Below are positions 43,980 to 52,313 of a stretch of 64,000 nucleotides of DNA, in pieces. Source of the stretch: Paraburkholderia sp. BL23I1N1 (lineage in GTDB: Bacteria > Pseudomonadota > Gammaproteobacteria > Burkholderiales > Burkholderiaceae). The stretch is taken from assembly GCF_003610295.1 (NCBI RefSeq), contig NZ_RAPV01000001.1:4154001-4218000 (forward strand), given 5' to 3'. Under the pieces are notes generated by a model that saw only the letters and a program-made list of their open reading frames with translations, ran no database searches and was not told where the DNA came from. Position 1 is the stretch's first letter. Each line of letters begins with the position of its first letter. A program made the position numbers and the translations under genes.

Positions 43980-44459
43980 TCAGTGCATATACGTGACGCG
44001 GCGCGCTTGCACGTCGAGTTCGACACCGGCGTCGAGCAGGTCGATGGCGAACCAGCGGATCAGCTTCAACACGCCGCTGACGGCCGGTGCCGGCAGCCAT
44101 TCGTTCAGCATGCGCAATGCGGCGCCGCTGTGCGTTTTTTGCAGCAGGGCGATGGTTTGCAGAATCACGGCTTCGTCCTTGCCGAGATCGCTGGCGCAGC
44201 GGCATCGCATGTCGAGCGGACGATAGGACACGTGCACCAGCGAACGCATCAGCAGATCGAAATGTTCGATGCCGCCTTGCCGCAAGCCCACGCCGCTCAG
44301 GATGTCGCGCCATTGCACGCCGCCGCGCGCCGTTTCGCACGCCGGCCGCAGCCAGGTGCGCACGGCGCTGAGGACCGTGCGATCGGGCGCGTCGGTGGTA
44401 TCCGTGACGTGATCGTCGACCAGTTCGGGACGGCTGCTGTATTGAGAGCGAAAGTTCAT
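43980..44459 (-). CDS. Hypothetical protein, first gene of a Fur-box-associated operon
   Basis: With the ATG at 44459 (AGGAG 6 nt upstream) the protein has 159 residues, is soluble and mainly helical, with WLRPACETARGGVQWRDILSG, RPLDMRCRCASDLGKDEAVILQTIALL and RRVTYMH at the C-terminus. I do not recognise a family. It is followed 12 nt later by the PPTase-like gene. The Fur-like site about 93 bp upstream suggests iron-responsive expression. Confidence 0.7.
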   Translation of the reverse strand: MNFRSQYSSRPELVDDHVTDTTDAPDRTVLSAVRTWLRPACETARGGVQWRDILSGVGLRQGGIEHFDLLMRSLVHVSYRPLDMRCRCASDLGKDEAVILQTIALLQKTHSGAALRMLNEWLPAPAVSGVLKLIRWFAIDLLDAGVELDVQARRVTYMH

Positions 44460-44551
44460 CGATGCTCCTGAATGGACACGGTCCAATAAGTCGCGCCGGC
44501 CTGATCGGATGAGGGCGGCGTCGCAGGGCCCATGATGAGCCAATTTCGCAG

Positions 44552-44574
44552 TAAATGCAAATCGTTCGCATTTA
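44552..44574. promoter_or_regulatory. Fur-box-like inverted repeat
   Basis: The core ATGCAAATCGTTCGCATT matches 14 of 18 positions of a Fur-type ATGAGAATCATTCTCATT and is flanked by TAAATGC/GCATTTA arms. It lies 93-115 bp upstream of the operon at 44459-43173 and about 185 bp before the divergent MFS gene. Iron control of the minus-strand operon is the simpler reading. The rest of the 298-bp gap shows nothing else. Confidence 0.5.
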
Positions 44575-44757
44575 GAAAATGAATTGGACAGGACGTCGTC
44601 CTGCGGATTGGCGCAGACTGCGAGCGGCCCGAAGGCCTTGCAGTCTGGTATCGGATATCAGGCCCGCAACTAACGGTCAGCCGCCGTGGGCGCCCCCAGA
44701 TATGATGGCGAAACGCCGCAGCAAGCCTGTCGCATCCTTGTCGACCCACGCTAGCCA

Positions 44758-45993
44758 ATGCCACCAAAAACTCTCGACGCCGCATCGACCTCCCATCCCT
44801 CCGAAGCGGCGCAGCGCCTGCCCACCCTGATGCTGGCCGCCGGCCTGTCGTTAGGCAGCGCGATTGCACTGGGCCTTGCCCGCTTTGCGTACGCGTTGCT
44901 GCTGCCGTCGATGAAACTCGATCTCGGCTGGAGCTTCGCTCAAGCCGGCGCGATGAATACGGCCAATGCGCTGGGCTATCTGCTCGGCGCGCTCGCTTTT
45001 CCGCGGCTTGCGCGCCACTGGTCGACGGGGGCTTTGTTCGGCGCGGGCTGTGCGGCCACCGCGGTTCTGATGGCCGTCAGCGGATTGCTTGCCGATACGC
45101 ACTCGCTCCTCGCGTTGCGCGTGATCACCGGCGTGAGCAGCGCGGCGATTTTCATCAGCGGCGGCGTGCTGGCGGCGCGGCTTGCATCGGCAAGACCGCA
45201 CGATGCGGGACTCGTGCTCGGCTTGTATTACGGCGGGACCGGATGGGGCATCGTCGCCTCGTCGGTACTCGTGCCCCTGACGATTCTCAACGCCATTCAT
45301 GGCTGGCAGTTTGCGTGGTTCGCACTGGCGGCTGCGTGCGCGGTGTTCGCCGCGATCGCCGTCGGTGCCGCGAGGAGAGTCGACAGCGTACATGCGGCAG
45401 CGTCGTCTGCCGCGCATGCGGCCGGCGCGGCTGACACGCCGCGTTGGCCGCGTTTCAGCCCCGCGCTGGCAGGCTACGGATTGTTCGGTGTCGGCTATAT
45501 CGGCTACATGACGTTCATCGTCGCGCTGCTGCGCAATGCGGGCATCAGCGCGGTGGTGGTGACGGGTTTCTACCTGCTGCTCGGCGTGGCGACCGTTGTA
45601 TCGGCGCGCATATGGTCCGGTCTGCTCGACCGCATGCGTGGCGGTCACGCGCTCGCGATACTCAACGCGCTGCTTGCGGTGGCGACGCTGCTGCCTGCGT
45701 TGTTCACGCAACCGTGGGTGGCGTTCGTCTCCGGCGTGCTGTTTGGCGCGACGTTTCTCTCAGCGGTCGCGTCGACCACGGCTTTTGTGCGCCACAACTT
45801 GCCGGTGAGTCACTGGGCCAAGGGCATCAGCGCATTCACGATCGTGTTCGCGTTCGGGCAGATCGTTGGGCCGATGGTGATCGGCTGGGTCTCGGACGGT
45901 GCCGGTCTCGCTCGCGGGCTGGTTTATTCCGCGTTGCTGCTGGCGGCCGGCGCGGTGCTGGCGGCTTGCCAGAAGCCCTTGCGCGGCGCCTGA
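44758..45993 (+). CDS. MFS transporter, YbfB/YjiJ type
   Basis: The 411-residue protein has 12 predicted helices. The early GLARFAYALLLPSMKLDLGWSFAQAGAMNTANALGYLLGAL is the hallmark of the YbfB/YjiJ family of unassigned MFS carriers. It starts at the ATG at 44758. The substrate is unknown. It is 87 nt upstream of the alpha-hydroxyacid dehydrogenase gene in the same direction, so the two may be co-expressed and the cargo might be a hydroxy acid, which is inference. Confidence 0.88.
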   Translation: MPPKTLDAASTSHPSEAAQRLPTLMLAAGLSLGSAIALGLARFAYALLLPSMKLDLGWSFAQAGAMNTANALGYLLGALAFPRLARHWSTGALFGAGCAATAVLMAVSGLLADTHSLLALRVITGVSSAAIFISGGVLAARLASARPHDAGLVLGLYYGGTGWGIVASSVLVPLTILNAIHGWQFAWFALAAACAVFAAIAVGAARRVDSVHAAASSAAHAAGAADTPRWPRFSPALAGYGLFGVGYIGYMTFIVALLRNAGISAVVVTGFYLLLGVATVVSARIWSGLLDRMRGGHALAILNALLAVATLLPALFTQPWVAFVSGVLFGATFLSAVASTTAFVRHNLPVSHWAKGISAFTIVFAFGQIVGPMVIGWVSDGAGLARGLVYSALLLAAGAVLAACQKPLRGA

Positions 45994-46080
45994 TTGTATT
46001 GTCCCCAGGAATTTCCGCTATACCGGGCGACTGTCTGAAGCACGTACACTCACCGCTTCTTCCCAGCGCTGAGAGAAACC

Positions 46081-47226
46081 GTGTCTGCCATCACCTGCAT
46101 CGAAGATTTACGCGCGCTTGCCCAACGGCGTGTGCCGCGCATGTTCTACGACTACGCCGACAGTGGTTCGTGGACGGAAAGTACCTACCGTGCCAATGAA
46201 AGCGACTTTCATCGCCTGAAGCTGCGCCAGCGCGTGGCGGTCAATATGGCGGGCCGCAGCACGCGCACGGAAATGGTCGGTCAGGACGTTGCGATGCCCG
46301 TGGCGCTCGCGCCGACGGGCTTGACCGGCATGCAACATGCCGACGGGGAAATCCTCGCCGCGCGCGCGGCGGAGAAGTTCGGCGTACCGTTCACCTTGTC
46401 CACCATGAGCATCTGCTCGATCGAGGACGTTGCTGCCCACACCAGCAAGCCGTTCTGGTTCCAGCTTTATATGATGCGCGACCGCGATTTCATCGTGCGC
46501 TTGATCGAGCGCGCTCGCGCGGCACGGTGCAGCGCCTTGATGCTCACGCTCGATTTGCAGATCCTCGGTCAACGTCATAAGGACATCAAGAACGGGTTGT
46601 CGGCGCCGCCCAGATTGACTCCTGCGAACCTCATCAACCTCGCGACCAAGCCGCGCTGGTGCCTCGGCATGCTCGGAACGCGGCGGCGCACCTTCGGCAA
46701 CATCGTCGGCCATGCGAAGGGCGTGGGCGATCTGTCGTCCCTGAGTTCGTGGACCGCCGAGCAGTTCGATCCGGCGCTGAGCTGGGCGGACGTCGAATGG
46801 GTCAAGAAGCAGTGGGGCGGCAAACTCATTCTGAAAGGCATCATGGATGTCGAAGATGCGCGCCTTGCCGCTGATAGCGGCGCTGACGCGTTGATCGTCT
46901 CCAACCATGGCGGCCGCCAACTCGACGGTGCGCCCTCGTCGATCTCGGCGCTCCCCGAAATCGCACGCGAGGTCGGCTCGCGCATCGACGTGTGGATGGA
47001 TAGCGGCATCCGCAGCGGGCAGGACGTGCTGAAAGCGGTTGCGCTCGGCGCGAAAGGCACGATGATCGGCCGCAGTTTTCTTTATGGCCTGGGTGCAATG
47101 GGCGAAGCAGGCGTCACACAGTGCCTGCAGATCATTCAGAAGGAACTGGACATCACCATGGCCTTTTGCGGCCACACTGACATCCGCAAGGTGGACGAGC
47201 GAATTCTGCTGCCTGAGCGACGTTGA
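46081..47226 (+). CDS. FMN-dependent alpha-hydroxyacid dehydrogenase (LldD type)
   Basis: The 381-residue protein starts at a GTG with GAGAG upstream. It is a TIM-barrel flavoenzyme: an N-terminal FYDYADSGSWTESTYRANESDF, FMN-contacting APTGLTGMQHADGE, and the active-site SNHGGRQLDGAPSS with its catalytic His, followed by VWMDSGIRSGQDVLKAVALGAKGTMIGR. It oxidises L-lactate, mandelate or a similar 2-hydroxyacid, passing electrons to the quinone pool or oxygen. An active-site sequence comparison would be needed to choose. It follows the YbfB-type MFS gene. Confidence 0.92.
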   Translation: MSAITCIEDLRALAQRRVPRMFYDYADSGSWTESTYRANESDFHRLKLRQRVAVNMAGRSTRTEMVGQDVAMPVALAPTGLTGMQHADGEILAARAAEKFGVPFTLSTMSICSIEDVAAHTSKPFWFQLYMMRDRDFIVRLIERARAARCSALMLTLDLQILGQRHKDIKNGLSAPPRLTPANLINLATKPRWCLGMLGTRRRTFGNIVGHAKGVGDLSSLSSWTAEQFDPALSWADVEWVKKQWGGKLILKGIMDVEDARLAADSGADALIVSNHGGRQLDGAPSSISALPEIAREVGSRIDVWMDSGIRSGQDVLKAVALGAKGTMIGRSFLYGLGAMGEAGVTQCLQIIQKELDITMAFCGHTDIRKVDERILLPERR

Positions 47227-47267
47227 CGGCAGACGCCAGGCGGGAGTCGATTGACTGCGTGCCATGT

Positions 47268-47285
47268 CGTGAGCACACGCTCACG
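47268..47285 (+). terminator. Short stem-loop after the dehydrogenase gene
   Basis: CGTGAGC and GCTCACG form a perfect 7-bp stem with an ACAC loop, 42 nt after the stop codon and before the end of the convergent zinc-ribbon gene. It lacks a T run, so termination is only possible. Confidence 0.35.
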
Positions 47286-47353
47286 CCTGCGCCTGGCTTG
47301 GCGCATGTCGTTTGCGGAAATAGAACGCCGCCACTGATGCGGGGTAAGGGGTC

Positions 47354-47518
47354 TCAGCTCTTTCGGGACGTCTTGGCGACAAACGGCGTCGGTACGTGCT
47401 GACAGGTCTCGCTGCCGCACTTCGGGCAACGCGGATGAGCGGCCTCATGTTCAGCGAGATGTTCAGCGTGCTCGAATAACTCGCCACACTTCTCACAACG
47501 ATATTGGTACGTCGGCAT
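47354..47518 (-). CDS. FmdB-family zinc-ribbon protein
   Basis: The 54-residue protein MPTYQYRCEKCGELFEHAEH... has two CxxC pairs (CEKC, CPKC) that bind one zinc, as in the FmdB/CxxC_CXXC_SSSS family. GGAGG is 8 nt before the ATG at 47518. The cellular role of the family is not settled; members are proposed to be regulatory. The 294-bp gap after it (47519-47812) shows no other gene. Confidence 0.85.
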   Translation of the reverse strand: MPTYQYRCEKCGELFEHAEHLAEHEAAHPRCPKCGSETCQHVPTPFVAKTSRKS

Positions 47519-47812
47519 GACTGTCCTCCAAACGAATCTCACGTGCGCCGGCTGGATACGACTCGCCAACACGATCCAGCAAGGTGAGAATTTATTCTAG
47601 TGCAGCAAATGGGCAGTCATGTGTCTCATCTCGACCCGTGCTCACTGCCGACGACGACGCCACCCGCGACCCGCGCTTTCCCTGATGGCGGGTTCGTACT
47701 AGGCTTGATTGTGGAAGGCTGTCGCCGGCAGGCGAAACTTGACGAACCGCGATCCGCTGACGACAGCCGCTTCTCCCCAGGGTGTTCCTAGGGCTACAGC
47801 GCGAGGTCCGAT

Positions 47813-48298
47813 ATGCAACTGCTTACGGTAACAATCTCCAAACCCGAAGCGACGAATTTCATCTTGGGGCAAACCCACTTCATCAAGTCTGTCGAGGATT
47901 TGCACGAGGCAATGGTCGGTACCGTTCCGGGTATCAAGTTTGGTTTGGCCTTTTGTGAAGCGTCGGGTAATCGCCTTGTGCGCCGCTCCGGCACCGACGC
48001 TGACCTGATCGAGCTGGCGTGCCAGAATGCCATGGCCATTGCTGCAGGCCACTGTTTCGTGATCTTTCTGGGCGATGGTTTCTACCCGGTCAATGTGCTG
48101 AACGCGATTAAGGCCGTGCCGGAGGTCTGTCGGATTTTCTGCGCGACGGCGAATCCCACGCAGATTCTGATTGCCGAGACGGATCAGGGGCGCGGTATCC
48201 TGGGTGTTGTCGATGGGTTCCCGCCGCTCGGCGTGGAAAGCGAGGAGGGCGTTCAATGGCGCAAGGATCTGTTACGTGCCATCGGTTACAAAGCGTAG
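47813..48298 (+). CDS. Adenosine-specific kinase family protein
   Basis: The 161-residue protein (MQLLTVTISKPEATNFILGQ..., GLAFCEASGNRLVRRSGTD, NPTQILIAETDQGRGILGVVDG) matches the compact adenosine-specific kinase family (PF04008), better known from archaea and thermophiles than from Burkholderiales. It would phosphorylate adenosine to AMP or bind adenosine. It lies 62 nt upstream of an Ap4A phosphorylase-like gene, and the pair makes sense in adenine nucleotide salvage or stress signalling. Confidence 0.85.
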   Translation: MQLLTVTISKPEATNFILGQTHFIKSVEDLHEAMVGTVPGIKFGLAFCEASGNRLVRRSGTDADLIELACQNAMAIAAGHCFVIFLGDGFYPVNVLNAIKAVPEVCRIFCATANPTQILIAETDQGRGILGVVDGFPPLGVESEEGVQWRKDLLRAIGYKA

Positions 48299-48360
48299 GT
48301 GCGGTTGCTTTTATTCCGCGACGTGCGCGTTTGCGACATGCGCGCCGGTCTGCGTGAATC

Positions 48361-49281
48361 ATGGAACATCTGCTTCTCCAACCCGGCACACTATGGCCGG
48401 CGATCCTGCGCCAGACTGAGCATGCGCTTCGTTGTGGCGCACTGCGGCCGATTGAGACTGTTCAGGCGCTGATCGAAGACCATGGCATACGCTTCCTGGT
48501 CCGTCAGGTCTCCAGCATCGCTCGCAAGGAAGCAACGCGAAAAGCGCGTGGAGTTACGGCCGGAACGTGCAGCGCGATCAATCCGTTCCTTCCTTATGAT
48601 CCGGACCTCTTTGTGTCCGATCTCTCGGACACGCACGTCGCCTTGCTCAACAAGTTCAACGTCATCGACCATCATCTGCTGATCGTCACCCGTAGCTTCA
48701 AATCGCAGGACACGCTGCTCGATCTCACGGACTTTGCTGCATGGATCGCCTGCATGGCCGAGTTCGATGGGCTGGGTTTTTACAATGGCGGCGCGCAAGC
48801 CGGCGCGAGTCAAAACCACAAGCATCTGCAGATCGTGCCGTTGCCGCTCGGCGACTCAGGTCCACCGCTCCCAATTGAATCCGTTCTTGAATCCGCGCGC
48901 ATGGAAGGTGCGATCGGCGAAGTACCCGGTCTGCCTTTCAGGCATGCGTTCGCCCCCTTGGAACCGGCTTCTGCCGGCTCAACACACGCCGCACACGCCG
49001 CGTTCGATTGCTACCACGCGTTGCTCGAAGCGGTTGGCCTGCGAGCGATCGAAGTGAATGGCGAACTGCACCATTCGGCACCGTACAACCTGCTCGTCTC
49101 CCCGCGATGGATGCTGCTCGTGCCGCGGACTTCAGAACGTGTCGAGGGAATTTCGGTGAATGCGCTTGGGTTTGCAGGATCGCTTTTCGTGCGAGACGCA
49201 GCACAGATGCAAGTCATCGAGAGACTTGGTCCGATGACTGTGCTGCAACGAGCCGCGGTCCCCGTCGTCATGGGGCAATAG
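48361..49281 (+). CDS. Ap4A phosphorylase/ATP adenylyltransferase
   Basis: The 306-residue protein resembles Apa1/Apa2-type diadenosine tetraphosphate phosphorylases. It has NPFLPYDPDLFVSDLSDTHVALLNKFNVIDHHLLIVT, then the HIT-like catalytic HxHxQ block AGASQNHKHLQIVPL, and a C-terminal SPYNLL-like APYNLLVSPRWMLLVPR. The family splits Ap4A with phosphate into ATP and ADP. All active-site His and the Gln are present. It probably forms a transcript with the adenosine kinase gene. Confidence 0.88.
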   Translation: MEHLLLQPGTLWPAILRQTEHALRCGALRPIETVQALIEDHGIRFLVRQVSSIARKEATRKARGVTAGTCSAINPFLPYDPDLFVSDLSDTHVALLNKFNVIDHHLLIVTRSFKSQDTLLDLTDFAAWIACMAEFDGLGFYNGGAQAGASQNHKHLQIVPLPLGDSGPPLPIESVLESARMEGAIGEVPGLPFRHAFAPLEPASAGSTHAAHAAFDCYHALLEAVGLRAIEVNGELHHSAPYNLLVSPRWMLLVPRTSERVEGISVNALGFAGSLFVRDAAQMQVIERLGPMTVLQRAAVPVVMGQ

Positions 49282-49424
49282 GGAGTATCAGGTCAGATGG
49301 TTTGAAACCCATTGAGGGCTGCCAATTTCCAGCACGCCCGTGCGAAAGAGGATTAACGACAGTGGGTGCTATTTCTCCTGTCACCTAAAATAAAGGCATG
49401 GTTTTGACCTCAAAGGAGGTTGCC

Positions 49425-49583
49425 ATGACCCAATCCATGATGAGTTTCGTAGTGGGAATTGTGGTGGTGCTATGCCTTGTGATATTCACAGCGGCACGCT
49501 ACAGGCGGGAACACAAAGATCAGTCGGTCGCCCGCTGGCTGCACGAGCATCCGCTCAAGGACTGGCTGCACCATAAGCACTGA
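49425..49583 (+). CDS. Small single-span membrane protein
   Basis: From the ATG at 49425, preceded by the strong ribosome site AAAGGAGGT, the protein has 52 residues. One transmembrane helix (SFVVGIVVVLCLVIFTAA) is followed by a basic, His-rich tail ending WLHEHPLKDWLHHKH. The excellent ribosome site makes it very likely real. Function is unknown. It is convergent with the Lrp gene. Confidence 0.75.
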   Translation: MTQSMMSFVVGIVVVLCLVIFTAARYRREHKDQSVARWLHEHPLKDWLHHKH

Positions 49584-49682
49584 CAACCTGGGCGTTCCGT
49601 TGCGCGACGGCAGGCACGCGATGTATCGCGGGCGTGGGTCTCGCGCGGCGGACGATTTCTCCAGCATCTCCAGCAAACCGAA

Positions 49683-50156
49683 CTAGATCGCAATCGACGG
49701 AATGCTCTTCATGCACCGCAGGGCAAACATCGAACGGCTATGGCGGATGCCCGCGATCTTATAGAGCTTCTCGCGCAGAAACCGCTCGTAGCCCGCCGTA
49801 CCGTCGACTGCCACTTTGACCAGATAGTCGTAGTCGCCCGACACCAGGTACGCTTCCAGCACTTCACTCAACGTTGCCAGCTCGGCGCCGAAACGGGCGA
49901 GGGCGTCTTCGTCGTGACGGTCGAGCCTGACTTGGAGCAGCACCACGTCGGTGAAGCCGAGCTTCTGCTGATCGAGCAACGCGACATAGTCGCGGATGTA
50001 CCCCTCGGTTTCCAATTGACGCGTGCGGTTCCAGCACGCGGTGGTCGACATGCCGACCAGATCGGCGAGTTCGGCGTTGCTCAGGCGCGCGTTCTTCTGC
50101 AACTCGCGCATGATCTTCCGATCCTGGTTGTCCAGTGGACGATTTCGTGCGGTCAT
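49683..50156 (-). CDS. Lrp/AsnC-family regulator
   Basis: The 157-residue protein has the N-terminal winged helix (LDNQDRKIMRELQKNARLSNAELADLVGMSTTACWNRTRQLETEGYI) and the C-terminal RAM domain (SGDYDYLVKVAVDGTAGYERFL). It should sense an amino acid. The gene is divergent from a deleted LysE-type exporter relic. Lrp/LysE divergent pairs are common, so this regulator has probably lost its neighbouring target. Confidence 0.93.
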   Translation of the reverse strand: MTARNRPLDNQDRKIMRELQKNARLSNAELADLVGMSTTACWNRTRQLETEGYIRDYVALLDQQKLGFTDVVLLQVRLDRHDEDALARFGAELATLSEVLEAYLVSGDYDYLVKVAVDGTAGYERFLREKLYKIAGIRHSRSMFALRCMKSIPSIAI

Positions 50157-50378
50157 AGCATTGTCGGAAGTTTATTCAGATAAATGCCATTCTAAAGGAG
50201 GATTGTCCTGCAGTCCGTGGGTCGGTGCATTGCTTTAAGAAGCATATCCAGCTTGCGTCCGGGTATATTTTCAGGGTGCATTCATGCCCGGGACAACCGT
50301 CCGGGCCGCCGGCCTCGAGCTTGCGGTCTTGCGCGGCCACAAGCTGCCATCCGGTGTCTCGCTGCCTTCACAGGAAGG

Positions 50379-50431
50379 CGGCACGCGGGTGAATTCCGGC
50401 GCCACTAGCGCCGGAATTCACCCGCGTGCCG
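50379..50431. repeat. 24-bp perfect palindrome with 5-nt loop
   Basis: Arms 50379-50402 and 50408-50431 are perfectly complementary over 24 bp (starting CGGCACGCGGGTGAATTCC) with loop cacta. It is the longest perfect inverted repeat I found in the window. It lies in the 396-bp gap between the Lrp gene and the LysE relic, which shows no other gene. Confidence 0.85.
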
Positions 50432-50552
50432 GGCATGGAGCATTTTCTTAACCGAATGCTTGCCAGCACCGACCGTCCGTACGCCGTCCTCGAACGATCT
50501 TCGAGTGCGGTGGCGGCGCGCCCGGCTGGCAAAGCCGCAACCTGGCCCACCG

Positions 50553-50765
50553 ATGTCGATCCAGCTGGTCGTTTCATTTCTCCTCGCTTCCCTTGTACTC
50601 GTTTATTCCCCTGGTCCGGTCAACGTACTGACTGTGGCATCGACGGCGGTGTTTTCGCACCGCTTGCGGACGGTGTTGCAACGGCCGAAGCGGCTGCGTG
50701 CGGTCAATCGTTTGATGGGCAGCTTACTGGTTGGCATGGGCGCGTTGATGGCGGCGGTCCGCTGA
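50553..50765 (+). pseudogene. LysE/RhtB exporter with a large internal deletion
   Basis: The frame encodes 70 residues. The first 30 (MSIQLVVSFLLASLVLVYSP, GPVNVLTVAS) are the typical start of a LysE/RhtB amino-acid exporter with its PGP motif. The last 35 (HRLRTVLQRPKRLRAVNRLM, GSLLVGMGALMAAVR) are the typical end. About 130 residues holding the central helices are missing in frame, with the junction near TAVFSHR. It cannot transport. The divergent Lrp regulator indicates the former function as an Lrp-controlled exporter. Confidence 0.75.
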
Positions 50766-50850
50766 TCGAGTGAGCGGAGTACCGCCGCCATCAGCGGCCT
50801 ATCGAGGGGCGATCAGCCAGATCGCTGGCGAGACGAAAAAAAGATCGCGT

Positions 50851-51222
50851 TCAACTGGATTTGGTCGGCGCTTTAACTGCGCTTGGTACCGCAACATTGC
50901 GATAGACGTCGCGACAGAATTGCATGCCGCGTTCATGTGTGCCGTTCACGGCGGCCGCTACATGCACCGCGCCTTCAACACGTTCAGGCACCGTCGGATT
51001 GACGAGGGCGGCGTTGACGGCGAGTGGATCGGTAGGCGAGGCCCGCATGATGCCGATGCCCTTAATCGTCACGGCGAGACAGGGATCGGGCACCTGCGGG
51101 CCATGAGTGGCGGCGACGTTGAAATTGATGTTCAGCGTCCAGAAGCCCTCATGAATGTTCTGATGAATGATCACTACCTTCACCACGTCCTGGTGTGACA
51201 GTGTGTATTCGTTGTTTGCCAT
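50851..51222 (-). CDS. Conserved hypothetical protein
   Basis: From the ATG at 51222, with AGGAGGGAC immediately upstream, the protein has 123 residues, is soluble and beta-rich (HEGFWTLNINFNVAATHGPQVPDPCLAVTIKGIGIMRA) and ends with a Lys/Ser tail. I remember no function for such a protein. The ribosome site makes it clearly a gene. The 280 bp on its upstream side (51223-51502) hold a 16-bp tandem repeat and no other gene. Confidence 0.75.
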   Translation of the reverse strand: MANNEYTLSHQDVVKVVIIHQNIHEGFWTLNINFNVAATHGPQVPDPCLAVTIKGIGIMRASPTDPLAVNAALVNPTVPERVEGAVHVAAAVNGTHERGMQFCRDVYRNVAVPSAVKAPTKSS

Positions 51223-51463
51223 CGGTCCCTCCTTGCTCGTACGCAGCCTGCGCGTACGTGTGCAGATATGGCAATTTTCGCGGGCTAGGGGAGTTAGTTT
51301 TACGCGCCGTTTTGTACAGTGCAAGTGAAAAGCGCGTGCGCCGTCGCGTGGCTTTCTGCTGACGAGCGGAGGGCGAGATCGAGGTGCGTTGCGATGTCGA
51401 ACACGCGGCCGCCGGGGTAGGCAGGGCCGCGCGGAATGATCTTCAGGTGAACTGCTTATGTGG

Positions 51464-51511
51464 CAAGAGGTTGATGGACCAAGAGGCTAATGGACCAAGA
51501 GGCTAATGGAA
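51464..51511. repeat. 16-bp tandem triplicate
   Basis: CAAGAGGTTGATGGAC, CAAGAGGCTAATGGAC and CAAGAGGCTAATGGAA follow one another directly. The last copy contains the stop codon of the 24-residue microprotein gene, so the array is its immediate 3' flank. Confidence 0.8.
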
Positions 51512-51577
51512 AATGAGGTACAGGATAACCAGTACGATCAACGGGACGCCAAGAAGCCAGCCAAGAAGGTAAGGCAT
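51503..51577 (-). CDS. 24-residue membrane microprotein
   Basis: The minus-strand ATG at 51577, with GGAG 8 nt upstream, opens a 24-codon frame (MPYLLGWLLGVPLIVLVI followed by LYLIFH) that is one hydrophobic helix. Its composition, ribosome site and position next to another small hydrophobic protein gene argue that it is translated. Function is unknown. Confidence 0.55.
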   Translation of the reverse strand: MPYLLGWLLGVPLIVLVILYLIFH

Positions 51578-51688
51578 GATGTGATCTCCTTTCGTATCGA
51601 CGTTTGAATACGAGGGTGATTCAGCATCCGGTGTGCCTGGATGGTATTCACCCGTATTCAGGGGGCACTTTTCCAGTGTGTTCTTCGG

Positions 51689-51844
51689 CTATATCACGCC
51701 GGCGACGACCAGAACAATCACGACGATCACAATGATGCCGATACTGCTGGTCGGTGCGTAACCCCATGAACGACTATGTGGCCACGTCGGAAATGCACCG
51801 ATGAGGAGAAGGATCAGCACAATCAGAAGAATAGTTCCCAACAT
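51689..51844 (-). CDS. DUF3309 small membrane protein
   Basis: The minus-strand ATG at 51844 (GGAGG upstream) encodes 51 residues: MLGTILLIVLILLLIGAFPT, WPHSRSWGYAPTSS, then a second hydrophobic helix. This is the exact pattern of DUF3309 proteins, which are two-helix membrane proteins of unknown role found widely in proteobacteria. It is just downstream of a 941-bp gap (51845-52785) that contains the exopolysaccharide control region. Confidence 0.85.
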   Translation of the reverse strand: MLGTILLIVLILLLIGAFPTWPHSRSWGYAPTSSIGIIVIVVIVLVVAGVI

Positions 51845-52160
51845 ATTAAAACCTCCGCTTGAGTTGACAGAACCTGCCTGTCACGACAGCCATGCAGCGC
51901 GCGATTGGGCGCGCTTGCGACAAGGCAGTATCGATGCCTTGGTTCAGCAAGCCATGTACCCAAATTCGAACGTCCGGTGCGAATTGTTTGAAACGGCCGT
52001 CCGTCTCGATGCGCGTGTTGTTCTGGTTCGTCACAAGCGGGGCGGTTCGACCGCTATCCCAAGACCTGCTTCTACTGCCTTAACGCACTTCTCCACACGG
52101 ACTTCTTCGGCGTTTTAGAGCGCTGCAGAGACCTCGCCTCTGTTCCTGATCGAGCGTGGC

Positions 52161-52194
52161 CGTTACGCGCGACGTTACGTAACGAGCACGTTAC
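52161..52194. promoter_or_regulatory. GTTAC-motif enhancer site of the exopolysaccharide operon
   Basis: CGTTAC occurs at 52161-52166, in the palindrome CGTTACGTAACG at 52173-52184, and at 52189-52194. The cluster lies 120-155 bp upstream of a -24/-12 promoter, the usual place for a sigma-54 activator. The GTTAC core is shared with the cluster at 1015-1058. Binding is inferred. Confidence 0.55.
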
Positions 52195-52313
52195 CGGACA
52201 CGGTTTCGCGTTTTATTTTCCGGCCTTCTGAAGGGCCGCGTCGAAGAAAAAACGTATACCCGACAATGGTTTGCCCCATATGTTCAGAGTAATTGTGAAA
52301 AAAATCTAACGAT

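Noticed and set aside
46108..47265. Minus-strand open frame of 385 codons
   Set aside because: It is antisense to the FMN dehydrogenase gene with its intact active site.
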